Positions 1-8,813 of a stretch of DNA of 49,158 nt are shown here, in pieces. Origin of the DNA: Lysobacterales bacterium (GTDB lineage Bacteria > Pseudomonadota > Gammaproteobacteria > Xanthomonadales > SZUA-38); NCBI GenBank assembly GCA_028285525.1, contig JANQOZ010000079.1:1-49158 (forward strand). The letters are read 5' to 3'. The translations under genes and the position numbers were made by a program. The stretch's first letter is position 1, and the number at the start of each line of letters is the position of its first letter. The notes below the pieces were generated by a model, which saw only the letters and a program-made list of their open reading frames with translations, was not told the DNA's origin and did no database searches.

Positions 1-1
1 C

Positions 2-77
<76 letters not shown>

Positions 78-113
78 AGAAGGCGGCCTAGTCTACCGGC
101 GCAGCGCCGTCTG

Positions 114-761
114 TCAAGGACCCGCATTACCCGAGGTGGGCGTCTCACCCGGCGCGGCCGCAGGGGCTGCCGGTTCCCCGCTGTCGGACGCCTCAGCCTG
201 CGAAGAATCACCGCGCATTGCCGGCCACGCGGCGCGCAGATATTGCACCATCGACCACATGGTCAGGCCCGCCGCAATAAACAGGCAGCCGTGCCCCAGG
301 TCGAAGATTGGCAGGGTCCAGAGGTCTTCGCGAAACAGGAGGAGCGACAGCGCGATCATCTGAAAAGTCGTTTTCACCTTGCCGAGTCCCGCCACCTTGA
401 CGGTGGCCACCTCGCCAATCTGTGCCATCCATTCGCGTAGCGCAGAGATGGTGATCTCCCGTCCAATGATGATGGCAGCCGGGATCACCAGCCACGGGCT
501 CGGTCGATACTGGATAACCAGCACCAGAGCCGTCGCCACCATCAGCTTGTCGGCCACGGGATCCAGAAAAGCGCCGAAGGGGGAGGACTGATTGAAGCGT
601 CGTGCCACAAATCCGTCTGCCCAGTCGGTGAGCGCCGCGAGCACAAAAACGACCGTCGCGGCCCAGTTGGACCACCAGAAAGGCAGATAAAACGTCACCA
701 CAAGCACAGGGATCAGCGCGATCCTGAAAAGGGTGAGAACGGTGGCGGTGTTCAGGTGCAT
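114..761 (-). CDS. pgsA: CDP-diacylglycerol--glycerol-3-phosphate 3-phosphatidyltransferase
   Basis: This is the inner-membrane enzyme that makes phosphatidylglycerophosphate from CDP-diacylglycerol and sn-glycerol-3-phosphate, the committed step to phosphatidylglycerol and cardiolipin. The CDP-alcohol phosphatidyltransferase signature is complete: DG at 49-50, AR at 53-54, G63, D67 and D71. Several hydrophobic segments follow (about 10-30, 33-46, 75-95 and 150-180). The protein is 215 residues. The last 25 or so are rich in Ala, Pro, Ser and Gly and look like a disordered tail beyond the usual family end. It lies 53 bases after uvrC and upstream of tRNA-Gly(GCC), an order conserved in gammaproteobacteria. 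The start is ATG with no obvious Shine-Dalgarno sequence, consistent with read-through from uvrC. Confidence 0.95.
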   Translation of the reverse strand: MHLNTATVLTLFRIALIPVLVVTFYLPFWWSNWAATVVFVLAALTDWADGFVARRFNQSSPFGAFLDPVADKLMVATALVLVIQYRPSPWLVIPAAIIIGREITISALREWMAQIGEVATVKVAGLGKVKTTFQMIALSLLLFREDLWTLPIFDLGHGCLFIAAGLTMWSMVQYLRAAWPAMRGDSSQAEASDSGEPAAPAAAPGETPTSGNAGP

Positions 762-814
762 GGATTGCCGGCGGAAGGCTTAGGCGTGCATGATGGCGAG
801 GCTTGGGGGAAAGT

Positions 815-2623
815 TCAATCGTGCAGAGCGTCGTAGATTCGCTGGGCCAGCTCAGCGCTGATTCCCTCAACCGCACAAAGCTCTTCAACGCCGGCCCGCC
901 TCACCCCCTTCAGGCCGCCGAAGTGCTGCAGAATCTGCCGCCTGCGCGTCGCTCCGATGCCCGAAACCTCCTCCAGGACTGACGTCTGACGCTTTTTCGC
1001 GCGCCGCTGACGGTGCCCCGTGATCGCAAAGCGATGCGCCTCGTCGCGGATGTTCTGGATCAGGTGGCTGGCCGCGGAGTCACCGCCCGGCACCACCGGC
1101 CGCTGCTCCGGTCCAACAAACAGGGTCTCTTCACCCCCGCGGCGCTCCGGGCCTTTCGCGATGCCGACCAGCAGCACGTCGCTGATCTCCAGCTCGTCGA
1201 GCACCTCCAGCCCCTGCGTCAGCTGCCCTTTGCCGCCGTCGATGAGCAGCAGATCGGGCATGGTGCCCTCCCCGGCTTTAAGGCGCCGATAACGACGCAT
1301 AAAAGCCTGTCTGAGCGCCGCGTAGTCGTCTCCGGGCGTGATATTGCTGATGTTGAAGCGACGGTAGTCTGATTTGCGCGGGCCGTCGGCATCAAAGACC
1401 ACGCAGGAAGCAACCGTGGCTTCCCCCTGGGTATGGCTGATGTCAAAACACTCGATGCGGTCTGGCGGCGCCGGCAGATCCAAAAGCTTGGCGAGCGCCT
1501 CCATCCGTTCGCTCATGCCGCTGCGGCCGGCCAGGTGGCTGACGAGCGCGGATTGGGCATTGGTGCGAGCCATAGCAAGCCAGCGTGCCTTGTCGCCTCT
1601 CGGTCGATGCAGGATACGCACCGGCCGGCCCGCCCGCTCTCCCAGCACCCGGCTTAGCAGCTCCCGATCAGAAAAGTCCCGGTCGACCACCAGCTCGCTG
1701 GGCAGATCTCGCCCCGAGTAGTACTGAATGATAAAAGCGGAAAGGACCGCGTCGGGGCCCACTTCAGCCCGATTGCGCGGGAAAAACGACCGGCTGCCGA
1801 CGTTGCGACCCTCGCGAAAGTAGATCGCCTGAACACACGCCGTCGGCCCGTCCGAGGCGACCGCCAGCAGGTCGATATTACCTTTGGCGCCCATGACGTG
1901 TTGTTCGGACTGGACCCGCTTGAGGTTCGCAATCTGGTCCCGAATCTGGGCCGCCTTCTCAAACTCAAGCTCGCTGCTGGCCTGAGCCATCTCGGCGCCG
2001 AGCTCGTCGATCACCTGATGATCCCGGCCCTCGAGAAACAGCTCTGCGTGGCGCACGTCCCGCGCGTAGTCCTGCTCGCTGATCGCCTCGACGCACGGCG
2101 CCGTACAGCGTTTGATCTGATACTGCAGGCAAGGTCTCGATCGATTCGCAAAAAAGCTGTCCTCACACTGGCGCACGCGAAACAGCTTCTGCATCTGGTT
2201 CAGGCTGTCCCGCACCGCGTAGGCGCTCGGGAACGGACCAAAATACCGGCCTGGCGCTCGCCTGGCGCCGCGGTGAAAGGCCAGCCGGGGGAACGTGTCT
2301 TTGCTCGACAGGTAGATGTAGGGATAGCTTTTGTCGTCGCGCAGCAGCACGTTGTAGCGGGGCTTGAGCTCCTTGATCAGCTGGTTTTCCAGCAGCAGCG
2401 CCTCGGCTTCGGTACGCGTCACCGTCACCTCGATGTGGCCCACCTGCGACAGCATGCTGGCAATTCGGTTGTTGGGTACCGTTCGCGTGAAATAGCTGGC
2501 GACCCGTTTACGCAGGTTGTGCGCTTTGCCTACATAGAGCACGGCGCCGGATTCCGACTGCATCCGATAAACGCCGGGTTTGGTAGACAGGCGCGCCGCA
2601 AACGCTTTGCCGTCAAAACTCAC
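815..2623 (-). CDS. uvrC: Excinuclease ABC subunit C
   Basis: UvrC makes both incisions of nucleotide excision repair after UvrAB loads on a lesion. All expected parts are visible in 602 residues. The GIY-YIG nuclease is at the N terminus (GVY 17-19, YVG 30-32). Four cysteines, C153, C165, C173 and C177, match the Fe-S ligands known in UvrC. A UVR domain that contacts UvrB spans about 202-237. The RNase H-like 5' nuclease includes FDISH with D394 and H397. Helix-hairpin-helix DNA binding occupies the last 60 or so residues. The start codon is GTG. It overlaps the TGA of the upstream uracil-DNA glycosylase as GTGA, so the two repair genes are probably translationally coupled. Length and domain order are normal. 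Confidence 0.97.
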   Translation of the reverse strand: MSFDGKAFAARLSTKPGVYRMQSESGAVLYVGKAHNLRKRVASYFTRTVPNNRIASMLSQVGHIEVTVTRTEAEALLLENQLIKELKPRYNVLLRDDKSYPYIYLSSKDTFPRLAFHRGARRAPGRYFGPFPSAYAVRDSLNQMQKLFRVRQCEDSFFANRSRPCLQYQIKRCTAPCVEAISEQDYARDVRHAELFLEGRDHQVIDELGAEMAQASSELEFEKAAQIRDQIANLKRVQSEQHVMGAKGNIDLLAVASDGPTACVQAIYFREGRNVGSRSFFPRNRAEVGPDAVLSAFIIQYYSGRDLPSELVVDRDFSDRELLSRVLGERAGRPVRILHRPRGDKARWLAMARTNAQSALVSHLAGRSGMSERMEALAKLLDLPAPPDRIECFDISHTQGEATVASCVVFDADGPRKSDYRRFNISNITPGDDYAALRQAFMRRYRRLKAGEGTMPDLLLIDGGKGQLTQGLEVLDELEISDVLLVGIAKGPERRGGEETLFVGPEQRPVVPGGDSAASHLIQNIRDEAHRFAITGHRQRRAKKRQTSVLEEVSGIGATRRRQILQHFGGLKGVRRAGVEELCAVEGISAELAQRIYDALHD

Positions 2624-3240
2624 TTCAGACTCCGAATCAGCTGGTGAAACCCTTCCGCGGTCAGGCGGCGGGTGTTGATGTTCAGCCGGCTTGGATGATA
2701 GCTCGAAACCAGGAGTCTGCCGCAGTTGAGCGTATAGCGTTCGCCGTGTCCGAAAGGCATGGCTGCGAGCCTTTGCTCGAGTGCGCGGAGCACCGCGCGA
2801 TGCGCCACCCCGCCAAGGCAGACGATGATGCCGTCCGGCGCCGGCAGCGACGACAGCTCAGCCTCGAGAAACGGCCGACATCGATCCACCTCCGCCGTCT
2901 CGGGCAGGTTCTGCGGGGGCAGGCATTTGACGACGTTGGTGATGCGAATGGGTTCCCCTTCGGCGTGTTCCGGGGTGGCATAACCCGCTTCTTTGAGCGC
3001 GGCCAACAGGAGCGTTCCCGATGCGTCGCCGAAAAACGGAATGCCCGTTCGGTGCGCGCCGTGCAGTCCGGGCGCCAGTCCCACGATGAGCACCTTCGCG
3101 CTGGCCGGACCCCAGGCGGGAACCGGTGCCCCGAAGTGATCGGGCCAGCGCTTCGCGAGCTCCCGCCGATGTCTGGCCAGCCGGGGGCAGCGGCGGCAGT
3201 TCGGGGCCGGGCTTGCTGGCCGCCTGGAGACTGTAGTCAC
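2620..3240 (-). CDS. Family 5 (UDGb-type) uracil-DNA glycosylase
   Basis: A predicted monofunctional glycosylase that removes uracil, and in this family often other deaminated bases, from DNA. Motif A at 54-66 (GLAPGLHGAHRTG) is the family 5 form rather than the GEAPG of family 4. C15, C18, C106 and C121 fit the four-cysteine [4Fe-4S] site of families 4 and 5. The late motif with H182 (YHPSRLN) matches the DNA-binding HPS loop. Motif A lacks the Asp/Asn catalytic residue of UNG, as is normal for family 5. The GTG start gives 206 residues. The stop overlaps uvrC by 4 bases, an excision-repair pairing. Upstream, 40 bases separate it from the NHL gene. Family assignment is from motifs only. Confidence 0.9.
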   Translation of the reverse strand: MTTVSRRPASPAPNCRRCPRLARHRRELAKRWPDHFGAPVPAWGPASAKVLIVGLAPGLHGAHRTGIPFFGDASGTLLLAALKEAGYATPEHAEGEPIRITNVVKCLPPQNLPETAEVDRCRPFLEAELSSLPAPDGIIVCLGGVAHRAVLRALEQRLAAMPFGHGERYTLNCGRLLVSSYHPSRLNINTRRLTAEGFHQLIRSLK

Positions 3241-3280
3241 TTCGGTGTTCGGGTCGCTTTCAGACTTTCTGAGCAGCCCA

Positions 3281-4720
3281 CTAAATGCTGGTTTCCACGA
3301 TGTTGAAGGGCTTCACAGACCGGTCCGCCATGTGAACCTGAACGATGCGGTGGGCGTTGGTATCAGCGACCCACAGCGCGTGATCGTGAATGGTGAGGTA
3401 GGACGGCTCGTTGAAGTCGTAGTCGATCGCCGGACTGCTGATTCGACCGGTGGCAACGTCCACCAGCCTGAGCTGCGAATTATAGGTATCGGCCACCCAC
3501 AGCTGCTCGCGGTTCAGGCTGAGCGCCAGGTCGCAGGGATACTGCAGCAGCGCGTTGGATCGCCCCCCGTCCTCACAGCCGAAGGTGAAAGTGCCGCGTC
3601 CGCATTTGGTGCTGACCTCACCCGTTTTGGTGTGCACTTTGCGGATCGACGAGGAGTCTGCATCAACCAGATAAAGATTGTCGTCGTGAACGGTCAGGCC
3701 CATCGGCGCGGCAAAGGCCGCGGTGGCACGGTCGCCGTTGACCAACCCCAGCTGGCCGCTGCCGCTGTGCCAGCTGACCTGCATGTTTTTGAGGTCCAGG
3801 CGCCAGATCTGGTTGCTGCCCGCCATCGTGATAAACAGATCGGGGCCTTTAGAGGCCAGACCGATGGGCGAGTTGCAGCCGGTTTTTCGCAGTTCGGTGC
3901 CGGCCAGCACCATGGTTTTCTCGGGTTTGCCGGTGCCCATGACGGTCTCGACGTCGCCCGTGAAGAGATTGATCCGGCGAATGGCGTGGTTGCCCGTATC
4001 GGCCACGTAGAGGTAGTTGTCGTTGACCGACAGCCCCATCGGAAAATTGAAGCCGGAGTTTTGCAGTGCGCCGTCCCAGAAGCCCGGGTTCCCGGAGCCA
4101 AACACCCGGAGAATGCGCCCCGTATCGCCCACCTCCAGGACGCGGTTGTTGCCGCTGTCGCTGATGTAGATATGCCCACGGGCCGGCAGGATTGCCGTCG
4201 GAAACTGCAGGATGCCGCCGGGCTCCGCTTTGCGTGCATGAACCACCTGGCCGTAGTCGCGGATTTCCTGCGCTGCCGCTTCGTCCAGCAGCGCGCCGAC
4301 CGCCTCGTCGATATCTTCGCCCGCGTCGTCACCCTGCGTCACGCGCCGCAGATGTCCTGCGGCGTCGATCACGGCCGCGGACGGCCAGGCCTGCACGCCG
4401 TACTGCTGCCACATGTAGTAGTCCGCATCGAGCGCAACCGGATGACGCAGGTGGTGCCGGTTAACGGCCTTGAGCACGGGACCCAGGGTCGTCTCCCGGG
4501 AGAACTTGGGGCAGACGATCCCCACGACCGCAACGCCGTTGTCGTACTTGTTTTCGAGCGCCTTGATGCCGGGCAGCAGCGCCTGGCTGTTGAGGTTGGA
4601 GGGGGTCCAGAAATAGACGACCACCACCTTGCCCCGATAGCCCTCCAGCGTGGGTGACATGTCCGAGTTTACCCACTGCAGCGATTCGGGGAATTCAGGA
4701 ACTCGGGGGTGATCCGTCAC
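3281..4720 (-). CDS. Thioredoxin-like/NHL-repeat protein lacking the redox CxxC
   Basis: About 479 residues. The N-terminal 140 or so form a thioredoxin/AhpC-TSA-like fold (GKVVVVYFW, then QAWPSAAVID with a cis-Pro-type turn). The rest is an NHL-type beta-propeller, with repeats such as YISDSGNNRV, YVADTGNHAI and WVADTYNSQL. The layout matches NHLRC2-like proteins, but where CxxC should follow YFW the sequence is TPSNLNS, so dithiol chemistry is not possible at that site. No signal peptide is visible, suggesting a cytosolic location. The start is set at the GTG preceded by AGAGGA at 4728-4733, seven bases away. A longer reading from 4783 would overlap more of the phosphatase gene and has no better ribosome site. 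It overlaps the LMW phosphatase gene by 26 bases. Function is unknown. Confidence 0.85.
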   Translation of the reverse strand: MTDHPRVPEFPESLQWVNSDMSPTLEGYRGKVVVVYFWTPSNLNSQALLPGIKALENKYDNGVAVVGIVCPKFSRETTLGPVLKAVNRHHLRHPVALDADYYMWQQYGVQAWPSAAVIDAAGHLRRVTQGDDAGEDIDEAVGALLDEAAAQEIRDYGQVVHARKAEPGGILQFPTAILPARGHIYISDSGNNRVLEVGDTGRILRVFGSGNPGFWDGALQNSGFNFPMGLSVNDNYLYVADTGNHAIRRINLFTGDVETVMGTGKPEKTMVLAGTELRKTGCNSPIGLASKGPDLFITMAGSNQIWRLDLKNMQVSWHSGSGQLGLVNGDRATAAFAAPMGLTVHDDNLYLVDADSSSIRKVHTKTGEVSTKCGRGTFTFGCEDGGRSNALLQYPCDLALSLNREQLWVADTYNSQLRLVDVATGRISSPAIDYDFNEPSYLTIHDHALWVADTNAHRIVQVHMADRSVKPFNIVETSI

Positions 4721-5228
4721 TAGATGTTCCTCTTCGGGCCTCCATTTCCGGCGCCAGGGAGTCCAGCAAACCGTCGACGGCATTGTCCAGCAACTTCAAA
4801 ACCTGTTCAAACCCGTGGCTGCCGCCGTAGTAAGGGTCCGGCACGTCGCTGGTGATGCCGAGGTTGGAGTAGTCCATGATTTTCTCGATGCGGGCCGACC
4901 CGTCGGCCGGCGCCATGGCCCGCAGGTCCTGCAGATTGGATTCGTCCATCGCCAATATGAGATCGAACGCCGTGAAGTCATCAGCGCTGACCTTTCTAGC
5001 CCGCTGGTCACCGATCGCGATTCCCTGCGCCAGCGCCGCCTCCTGCGAACGCGGATCCGGTGCGTGACCCACGTGGTAAGCGTGAGTACCGGCCGAATCC
5101 ACCTCCACGCTCTGGTCCAGCCCTCGCTCGCCGAGACGCTTGCGGGCCATGCCCTCGGCCGTTGGAGAGCGACAGATATTGCCCATGCAAACCATCAAAA
5201 TGCGGTACGGACCTGCAGCGCTGCTCAT
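4695..5228 (-). CDS. Low-molecular-weight protein-tyrosine phosphatase
   Basis: A cytosolic phosphatase of the LMW-PTP/ArsC-like fold. The P-loop C-x5-R-S is intact (C14 nucleophile, R20, S21), and the general-acid loop DPYY is at 131-134 with D131. The family core is about 155 residues; here the protein has 177, with an extra Ser/Gly-rich tail overlapping the next gene. Related enzymes (Wzb, Etp) act on polysaccharide tyrosine kinases. No kinase or capsule gene is visible in this window, so the substrate is open. The gene sits between kdsB (40 bases upstream) and the NHL gene, inside a run that looks like one long envelope/repair operon. Confidence 0.93.
   Translation of the reverse strand: MSSAAGPYRILMVCMGNICRSPTAEGMARKRLGERGLDQSVEVDSAGTHAYHVGHAPDPRSQEAALAQGIAIGDQRARKVSADDFTAFDLILAMDESNLQDLRAMAPADGSARIEKIMDYSNLGITSDVPDPYYGGSHGFEQVLKLLDNAVDGLLDSLAPEMEARRGTSSDGSPPSS
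4728..4733 (-). promoter_or_regulatory. Ribosome binding site deciding the NHL-protein start
   Basis: AGAGGA on the minus strand, seven bases before the GTG at 4720. It supports the shorter 479-residue NHL/thioredoxin-like protein over the longer frame that begins at 4783 inside the phosphatase gene. Confidence 0.6.
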
Positions 5229-5268
5229 CAGGCGTTATTCCAAGGTGTAGTCATAGATCAATATTGTG

Positions 5269-6042
5269 TCACAACGATTTGATATAGCGACAAAATTTTT
5301 CCCAGTCCTCCGGCGTATCGATGCCGGGCGGCGTCGGCTGCGGGAGCTTGATCACCCTGATGGGAAAACCATGATGCAGGGCGCGAAGCTGTTCAAGCGA
5401 TTCCGCGCGCTCCGCCTCCGACGGCTCGAGATCGGAGAAGCCCCGCAGGAATTCAACCCGGTAGGCGTACACGCCGAGGTGCCGAAAATGGGCGACGGCC
5501 GCCGGCTGCGGCGGATCCTGATCGAAGCGGTCACGCTCATAGGGCAGCGGCGCACGGGAAAAATACAGTGCCCGCTCTCGGGCATCGAGCACCACCTTGA
5601 CCGCGTTGGAGTTGAACAGCTCCGCACTGTCCTGAATGGGACAGCAGGCGGTGGACAGCGCGGCCCCGGAGTCCGCGGCCAGCGCTGCGGCGAGCTGGTC
5701 GAGCACGGCAGCCGGCATCTGCGGCTCGTCAGCCTGCAGGTTGACCACGATGGTTTCGTCCGGCAGCTCAAGCTCTCTTACACACTGCGCGATTCGGTCG
5801 GTGCCGCTCACGGCCTCCCCGGTGAGTATGACTTCGGCGCCTCGTTCCCGCGCGGCGGCCACCGTTCTGGGGTCGTCAGCGGCAATGACGACCTGACCGG
5901 CACGGCTTTGCCCCGCGGTTCGCCAGGTGTGGATGACCAGCGGGTCTCCTCCCGCCTCCAGCAGGACCTTCTCAGCCAGCCGGGTTGAGCCCAGCCGGGC
6001 CGGGATCACGATGACGTAGTCGGGCACAACGTCGAGGTTCAT
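5269..6042 (-). CDS. kdsB: 3-deoxy-manno-octulosonate cytidylyltransferase (CMP-KDO synthetase)
   Basis: Activates KDO with CTP to give CMP-KDO, used by KdtA/WaaA to build the lipopolysaccharide inner core in the cytosol. The N-terminal nucleotide-binding stretch VIPARLGSTRL, SGTDR in the CTP-binding region, and VNLQADEP are all characteristic. The length of 257 residues is normal. The ATG overlaps the lpxK stop codon by 4 bases, so lpxK and kdsB are probably translationally coupled. No Trm112/YcaR-type small gene lies between lpxK and kdsB, although one is found there in some gammaproteobacteria. Confidence 0.97.
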   Translation of the reverse strand: MNLDVVPDYVIVIPARLGSTRLAEKVLLEAGGDPLVIHTWRTAGQSRAGQVVIAADDPRTVAAARERGAEVILTGEAVSGTDRIAQCVRELELPDETIVVNLQADEPQMPAAVLDQLAAALAADSGAALSTACCPIQDSAELFNSNAVKVVLDARERALYFSRAPLPYERDRFDQDPPQPAAVAHFRHLGVYAYRVEFLRGFSDLEPSEAERAESLEQLRALHHGFPIRVIKLPQPTPPGIDTPEDWEKFCRYIKSL

Positions 6043-6998
6043 GAACCGCTCACGAGGGTGTCGATGCGTTTGACGAGCTGGTCCTCCAGCGTCGGGTTGA
6101 GGGTCACCGTGACCGGCACCTCCCAGCAGTCGGCAATGCGTTCACTCGTCAGCTTTACCGCATCTTTGCTTGTCGTAAGGATGGTTTCGTTCGCAAACGC
6201 GGCAAGATCCGCTTCATCGTAACGATGATGGTCGGGAAACGGATGTCGCCGAGCCTCGATGCCCAGCTCGCGCAGCGCGTCAAAAAACCGGGTCGGATGA
6301 CCGATTCCGGCAACGGCGTGCACCGCTTCACCCGCAAAAGATTCGAGCGGTCGGCGTTCGCCGGTGGCCAGATTCACCGCGATGGAAAGGGACAGCCTCA
6401 TGCCCTCCGCACTGCCGTTGTGGACCACAAAGTCTACCGTTTCCAGTCGTGACAGCGGCTCGCGCAGCGGGCCGGCCGGAAGCTGGCGGCGATTGCCGAA
6501 CCCCCGCGCCTGATCGACGACCACCACCTCGAGATCGCGAGCGAGCTGGCCATGCTGGAGACCGTCGTCGCTCAGCAGCAGCTCGACGCTGTGCTCGGTC
6601 ACCAGCGTCCGAGCGGCGCCAAAGCGATGGCTCCCGACCATGACCGGAAGCGACGTTTCCCGCGCAATCAGGAGCGGCTCGTCGCCGACGTTTGCCGGGG
6701 TGTCGTCCGGCTTGACCAGTCGCGGTCCTGCCCCGGCGGTGGACCCGTAGCCGCGGCTCACCACGCCGACGCGATAGCGCTCCTGTAGACGCTGCGCCAG
6801 ATGGATCAGCAGCGGGGTTTTGCCGCTGCCCCCGACGGTCAGATTGCCGATGATGACCACGGGCACACCCGGGTGCCGAGCCCTCGACCGGCGCCAGCGC
6901 TGATGCAGTGCCGCCGCTGGACGATACACCGCCTCGAGCACCTTCAGATGGAACGGCACCGGGTCATCCCCGTACCAGATCGACTCGGGCTCCCTCAC
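6039..6998 (-). CDS. lpxK: Tetraacyldisaccharide 4'-kinase
   Basis: Phosphorylates the 4' position of the lipid A disaccharide at the cytosolic face of the inner membrane to give lipid IVA. The Walker A motif of this membrane-associated P-loop kinase is at 51-61 (GNLTVGGSGKT, K60). VVSRGYG and LLSDDGLQH are characteristic LpxK motifs and carry the catalytic Asp residues. The protein has 319 residues. The start is GTG; it overlaps the msbA stop as GTGA. The order msbA-lpxK-kdsB is standard for lipid A export and maturation. Confidence 0.97.
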   Translation of the reverse strand: MREPESIWYGDDPVPFHLKVLEAVYRPAAALHQRWRRSRARHPGVPVVIIGNLTVGGSGKTPLLIHLAQRLQERYRVGVVSRGYGSTAGAGPRLVKPDDTPANVGDEPLLIARETSLPVMVGSHRFGAARTLVTEHSVELLLSDDGLQHGQLARDLEVVVVDQARGFGNRRQLPAGPLREPLSRLETVDFVVHNGSAEGMRLSLSIAVNLATGERRPLESFAGEAVHAVAGIGHPTRFFDALRELGIEARRHPFPDHHRYDEADLAAFANETILTTSKDAVKLTSERIADCWEVPVTVTLNPTLEDQLVKRIDTLVSGS

Positions 6999-8767
6999 CG
7001 CCGCTGGCCGTCAACAAACTGCAGCCGATGCAGCTCGGTGTACTGTCCCCCCTGAGCCAGGAGCGTGGCGTGACTGCCTCGCTCGATGATCTGGCCCTGG
7101 TCCAGCACGAGTACCTGATCTGCGTTTTCGACGGTGGAGAGCCGGTGTGCAATAACCAGCGTCGTGCGGCTGCGCATGATGTCCTCCAGCGCCGCCTGGA
7201 TCAGACGTTCCGACTCCGTGTCGAGCGCAGAAGTGGCCTCATCCAGGATCAGTATCGGAGCGTCTTTGAGGATTGCGCGGGCAATGGCGAGCCGCTGGCG
7301 CTGACCGCCGGAAAGCTGGATACCACCCTCGCCCAGGCGCGTGTTGAGTCCGTCCGGAAGCTGCTCGATGAACTCCATCGCGTTCGCCTGCCTGGCCGCC
7401 GCTTCGATGGCGCGCTTCAGTCCCTCGTCAGTTTCTCCCTGCATGGCCGGGTTGGCGTAGGCGATATTGGCGGCGATGGTATCGTCGAACAGCACAATAT
7501 CCTGGCTTACCAGCGCAATTTTCTGCCGCAGCGACTGCAGCTCAATCGCCCGAATATCGACGCCATCCAGCATAATGCTGCCGGCGCTGCGTTCGTAGAA
7601 CCGCGGAATCAGGCTGACCAGGCTGGTCTTGCCGCTGCCCGAACGTCCGACCAGTGCCGTCACGGTCCCGGGCTCTGCTTCAAAGCTGATCCCCTTGAGC
7701 ACCGACTCGCCGCCATTGTAGTTGAGCGAGACGTCGCTGAAGGCGATACGCCCGGTGACCTGATCCAGGGCCTGGCCCTCCCCTAGCGCTTCCTGCGGGC
7801 CGTCGAGCAGCTCGAACAACGTATCGGCGGCTGCTACGCCCCGCTGAATCAGGACGTGCACGTTGGTGAGCTTCTTGAGGCTGGGCAGGATCGCGAGCAT
7901 CGCGGTCATAAAAGCTGTGAACGCGCCCGGCGTGATGTCGTCGAGCATGCTTTCCCGGGTCGCCAGATAGACGATCACCGCCAGCGTAAAACCCGCCAGC
8001 AGCTGAACGATGGAGGTGCTTCCCGACTTGGTGGCCACCAGCTTCAGATGCTGACGTCGATTGTTGGCGTTCACCCTGCTGAAGCGCTCCGCCTCCACCT
8101 GCTGTCCGGAGTACATCTTCACGACCTTGTGGCCGCTGACGACCTCGGAGGTGCGCTGGGTCACGTCGCCCATCGTGTCCTGAATGTTTTTGCTCAGGCG
8201 CCGAAAGCGGCGGCTGACGACGGCGATCACGCCGGCGATCAACGGCGCGATGACCAGCGTAAACAGCGTCAGCTTGACGCTTTGGCTGAGCATCACCAGA
8301 AGGAATGCGATGACGTAGAGCGTATCTCGGACGACGATCGTGATGGCGCTGGTGGTGGCTTCGGCCACCTGCTCCACGTTGAACGTGAGCCGCGAAATCA
8401 TCTGGCCGTGCGACGTCTGGTCAAAATAGCTGGTCGGAAGCGTGAGATATTTCTCGAACACCTGCTGGCGCAGGTCCCGAATGACCGAGCGGCCGGTTGC
8501 GGCCATGCAGTAGTCGGCGACAAAGCTGCCCAGCCCGCGGCCCAGAAAAATGGCCACGATCCAGATGGGCATGCGCGCGATCATCTCGAAATCTCGCCCT
8601 AGCAGCGCCTCATCCAGGAGCGGTCGGGTGAGGGCCGCGAACCCGCCCGTACAGAGCGCGTCGAGCGCCATAGCCACCACCGCCACACCCAGCAGCGGCA
8701 GATAGCTCCGGGTATAGCCCAGCAGACGGCGGTAGATGGGCCAGGTGCCCCTGCTCGATTCCCCCAT
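6995..8767 (-). CDS. msbA: Lipid A export ABC transporter, fused permease/ATPase
   Basis: A half-transporter that dimerises in the inner membrane and flips lipid A-core to the periplasmic leaflet. The six-helix ABC exporter membrane domain covers about the first 300 residues. The ATPase follows with Walker A GRSGSGKTS (K380), signature LSGGQRQR, Walker B LILDEATSALD and the H-loop AHRLST. The start chosen is the ATG that gives 590 residues, close to the family length of about 580. An upstream in-frame start at 8875 would add 36 residues unlike MsbA and overlap exbD, so I reject it. It lies 46 bases after exbD, in a typical exbB-exbD-msbA-lpxK order. Confidence 0.95.
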   Translation of the reverse strand: MGESSRGTWPIYRRLLGYTRSYLPLLGVAVVAMALDALCTGGFAALTRPLLDEALLGRDFEMIARMPIWIVAIFLGRGLGSFVADYCMAATGRSVIRDLRQQVFEKYLTLPTSYFDQTSHGQMISRLTFNVEQVAEATTSAITIVVRDTLYVIAFLLVMLSQSVKLTLFTLVIAPLIAGVIAVVSRRFRRLSKNIQDTMGDVTQRTSEVVSGHKVVKMYSGQQVEAERFSRVNANNRRQHLKLVATKSGSTSIVQLLAGFTLAVIVYLATRESMLDDITPGAFTAFMTAMLAILPSLKKLTNVHVLIQRGVAAADTLFELLDGPQEALGEGQALDQVTGRIAFSDVSLNYNGGESVLKGISFEAEPGTVTALVGRSGSGKTSLVSLIPRFYERSAGSIMLDGVDIRAIELQSLRQKIALVSQDIVLFDDTIAANIAYANPAMQGETDEGLKRAIEAAARQANAMEFIEQLPDGLNTRLGEGGIQLSGGQRQRLAIARAILKDAPILILDEATSALDTESERLIQAALEDIMRSRTTLVIAHRLSTVENADQVLVLDQGQIIERGSHATLLAQGGQYTELHRLQFVDGQRR

Positions 8768-8813
8768 CAGCGCATCATAACCCCGCAGCGCCCGGAAGGC
8801 GCTGCTGAGACGG

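Noticed and set aside
3245-4657. Plus-strand open frame of 470 codons opposite the NHL gene
   Set aside because: Shadow of the NHL-repeat gene; composition is repetitive His/Val/Arg with no recognisable domain.
4721-4783. N-terminal extension of the NHL protein
   Set aside because: Would lie inside the phosphatase gene; the GTG at 4720 has a clear AGAGGA site and the extension is not thioredoxin-like.
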